From: Methanocalculus sp.
Lineage (GTDB): Archaea > Halobacteriota > Methanomicrobia > Methanomicrobiales > Methanocorpusculaceae
Length of the DNA: 7,601 nt
NCBI RefSeq assembly: GCF_029762515.1
Contig: NZ_JARVGN010000066.1
Coordinates: 1 to 7,601, forward strand
Direction: 5' to 3'
The notes below the pieces were generated by a model, which did not search any database, was not told the DNA's origin, and saw only the letters and a list, made by a program, of their open reading frames with translations. The translations under genes and the position numbers were made by a program. Positions 6,474 to 7,601 of this stretch are shown one piece after another. Numbering within the stretch: the first letter of the stretch is position 1; each line of letters opens with the position of its first letter.

Positions 6474-7321
6474 TGTAATCCCTTCCCCACCCTTTTCACC
6501 GAATTGAAGAGTTCGATGAACCGCTCTCTCCACTCCGGAAGTTCGCGTGCGATAAGGTTGCCTTTGTTCTGGATGGCAGCTATTGTCCGGTCAAATGGTA
6601 TTGTCATAAGGACTGGAAGTGAATGTTCTGCGCAGAAATCCCTGACAATACCATCATCTCCATCACTGCGGTTTATCACAACACCGGAAGGAATCCCAAG
6701 CTCCTTTGTAACACCTAACGCAAGTGTGAGATCATGGATGCCAAACGGAGTTGGTTCGGTGACAAATATGCAAAAATCCACGCCATCAAGTGTTTCGATC
6801 ACAGGGCATGCAATTCCCGGTGAAGCATCGTAGAGGATGAGCGGATGTCCTTCTGCCTGATCTTTTGCCATCCTGATAACAGGTGGCGCCTGTACTTCTC
6901 CTTCCTGTAATACGCCGGTAATCAGGGTGAGTCCAGATGTGGGTTTTCGTATCTGTACGATTCCAATCTGCCTCCCAATTTCATTGATGGCTCCAACCGG
7001 ACAGACAATCTCACATCCTCCGCACGAGTGGCAGAGCTCGGGAAGAAAGAGGTGGCGATCCTTGAAGATGGTCAGCGCACCATAGCGGCAGAACTCACCG
7101 CATGCTCCACAGTGTGTGCATCGTGTTGTATCAATTTCAGGGATCTGTACCATTACCGGCAGATCCTCTGATGGTGAAGGAAAGAAGAGGTGGAGGTTCG
7201 GCTCCTCAACATCGCAGTCGACAACGGCTAAGGGTTGCCTCTCTGCAAGTGAAAAGGCAAGATTGGCCACCACTGTGCTCTTACCGGTTCCTCCTTTTCC
7301 GCTTGCAATTGCGATCTTCAT
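6470..7321 (-). CDS. MinD-superfamily P-loop ATPase with inserted ferredoxin domain, first copy
   Basis: A 283-residue COG1149-type ATPase, paralogous to the next gene. Walker A is GKGGTGKST at 8-16 (signature K9, K14). Switch I is VVDCDVEEPNLHLFF (D35, D37). Switch II is LILYDASPGIACP at 161-173, where the D-G-P-P-G of the sister copy is D-A-S-P-G. The inserted ferredoxin domain at about 64-112 has C68, C71, C74, C78 and C97, C100, C103, C107, enough for two [4Fe-4S] clusters. C78 is followed by R rather than the usual P. The ATG at 7321 is chosen because the family starts right at the P-loop strand. It is 10 bases after the stop of the NifX-like gene, with no clear ribosome binding site, so reinitiation is likely. 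A TTG at 7360, six bases after GAAGG, is an alternative giving 13 more residues. The two copies may form a heterodimer. Confidence 0.91.
   Translation of the reverse strand: MKIAIASGKGGTGKSTVVANLAFSLAERQPLAVVDCDVEEPNLHLFFPSPSEDLPVMVQIPEIDTTRCTHCGACGEFCRYGALTIFKDRHLFLPELCHSCGGCEIVCPVGAINEIGRQIGIVQIRKPTSGLTLITGVLQEGEVQAPPVIRMAKDQAEGHPLILYDASPGIACPVIETLDGVDFCIFVTEPTPFGIHDLTLALGVTKELGIPSGVVINRSDGDDGIVRDFCAEHSLPVLMTIPFDRTIAAIQNKGNLIARELPEWRERFIELFNSVKRVGKGLQ
6480..6486 (-). promoter_or_regulatory. Ribosome binding site that fixes the start of the second ATPase
   Basis: GGAAGGG on the minus strand lies six bases before the ATG at 6473, inside the end of the upstream ATPase gene. It favours 6473 over the in-frame ATG at 6533 and gives a conventional start despite the 4-base gene overlap. 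Confidence 0.6.
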
Positions 7322-7331
7322 AAGCAAAGGA

Positions 7332-7601
7332 TCAGGAGATTGAGGGGAGATTTCCTGCAAGAAATGCCTTCACTGCATCAGCAACCGTGCCGCCGCCGCG
7401 GTAGGAATAAGCTTTAATCCCACTCGCTACAAGCGCCTCAGCGGCATTGCCCCCCATCTGCCCGGTTATGAGATACTGTGCTCCATGATCGACTACAATT
7501 GAAACTGCCCGTGGACCAACGCCGCCAGAAGCCTCTGCAAAAGCATTTGGAACCGATTCAACTGCACCTGTCTTCAGGTTAAGAATGATGAAGTATGGAG
7601 C
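7332..7601 (-). CDS. NifX/NifB-like (COG1433) cofactor-binding protein, N-terminus beyond the window
   Basis: The open frame runs from the right edge to a TGA at 7332-7334 and encodes 89 residues, the C-terminal part of a dinitrogenase iron-molybdenum cofactor biosynthesis (NifX/NifB C-terminal) domain. The ribonuclease H-like fold is recognisable from GGVGPRAVSIVVDHGAQYLI (26-45 of the visible part), then TGQMGGNAAEALVASGIKAY (46-65), then the ending GGGTVADAVKAFLAGNL (69-85). Complete family members are about 105-125 residues, so roughly 20-30 residues are probably missing. NifX-type proteins bind Fe-S or Fe-Mo cofactor precursors. Stand-alone COG1433 proteins are common in anaerobes without nitrogenase, and nothing here shows nitrogen fixation. 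It lies 10 bases upstream of the first Fe-S ATPase and shares its operon, which fits a role in carrying a metal cluster. Confidence 0.88.
   Translation of the reverse strand, partial: APYFIILNLKTGAVESVPNAFAEASGGVGPRAVSIVVDHGAQYLITGQMGGNAAEALVASGIKAYSYRGGGTVADAVKAFLAGNLPSIS

Noticed and set aside
6474..6533. A 20-residue N-terminal extension of the second Fe-S ATPase, starting at 6533.
   Set aside because: It overlaps the upstream ATPase coding sequence, is not part of the family, and a good ribosome binding site with an ATGA overlap marks 6473 as the start.
5604..7321. Assignment of the two ATPases as Mrp/NBP35 scaffold proteins or cell-division MinD.
   Set aside because: The eight-cysteine ferredoxin insert right after switch I is characteristic of the COG1149 type and is absent from Mrp/NBP35 and MinD.
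7332..7601. Evidence for nitrogen fixation from the NifX/NifB-like domain.
   Set aside because: Only the small stand-alone COG1433 domain is visible, with no radical SAM part and no nitrogenase genes. Such proteins are common in non-diazotrophic anaerobes.
1..7601. CRISPR arrays, tRNA or rRNA genes, insertion sequences and phage genes.
   Set aside because: I saw no regularly spaced direct repeats, tRNA-like structures, transposase motifs or terminal inverted repeats on reading the window. The gaps between genes are all under 100 bases.

Overview
The window looks like a piece of a methanogenic archaeal chromosome, most likely from order Methanomicrobiales. The evidence is a cysteine-rich protein of the methanogen-associated DUF2769 type, paired MinD-type ATPases with inserted ferredoxin domains beside a NifX/NifB-like protein and a DUF134 regulator, archaeal-style GG-rich ribosome binding sites, and one gene that looks leaderless behind an archaeal TATA-like box. 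Base composition is moderate and even. I see no rRNA, tRNA, CRISPR array, insertion sequence or other mobile element. Coding density is very high, with all intergenic gaps under 100 bases.

Layout. (1) 35-379, plus strand: a small DUF2769-type protein with a duplicated cysteine motif. (2) 385-5145, minus strand: reading in the direction of transcription, a large cytoplasmic TPR-repeat protein (5145 to 2947), an exported or membrane-anchored protein with one clear and one divergent periplasmic-binding-protein (PBP) fold (2871 to 796), and a small unrecognised protein (729 to 385). These three may form one transcription unit. It ends tail to tail with the DUF2769 gene, only 5 bases away. (3) 5239-7601, minus strand: a tight operon that enters from beyond the right edge. 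It contains a NifX/NifB-like (COG1433-type) protein, cut off at its N-terminus, then two paralogous MinD-superfamily ATPases each carrying an inserted two-cluster ferredoxin domain (COG1149 type), then a DUF134/UPF0251 helix-turn-helix protein. The two junctions downstream of the first ATPase are 4-base ATGA overlaps.

How the genes may work together. The right-hand operon is a known but functionally unresolved neighbourhood in anaerobes. By family it should concern iron-sulfur cluster or metallocofactor handling: two nucleotide-dependent Fe-S ATPases that may form a heterodimer, a small NifX-like cluster or cofactor carrier, and a dedicated DNA-binding regulator. The middle unit is less ordinary. 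An extracytoplasmic solute-binding protein is encoded with a cytoplasmic TPR scaffold, and no ABC permease or ATPase gene lies between or beside them in the window. It may be a receptor or accessory module rather than a classical transporter, but that is inference. No wholly new system can be proven from this window. The TPR/double-PBP/small-protein unit is the best candidate for something undescribed.
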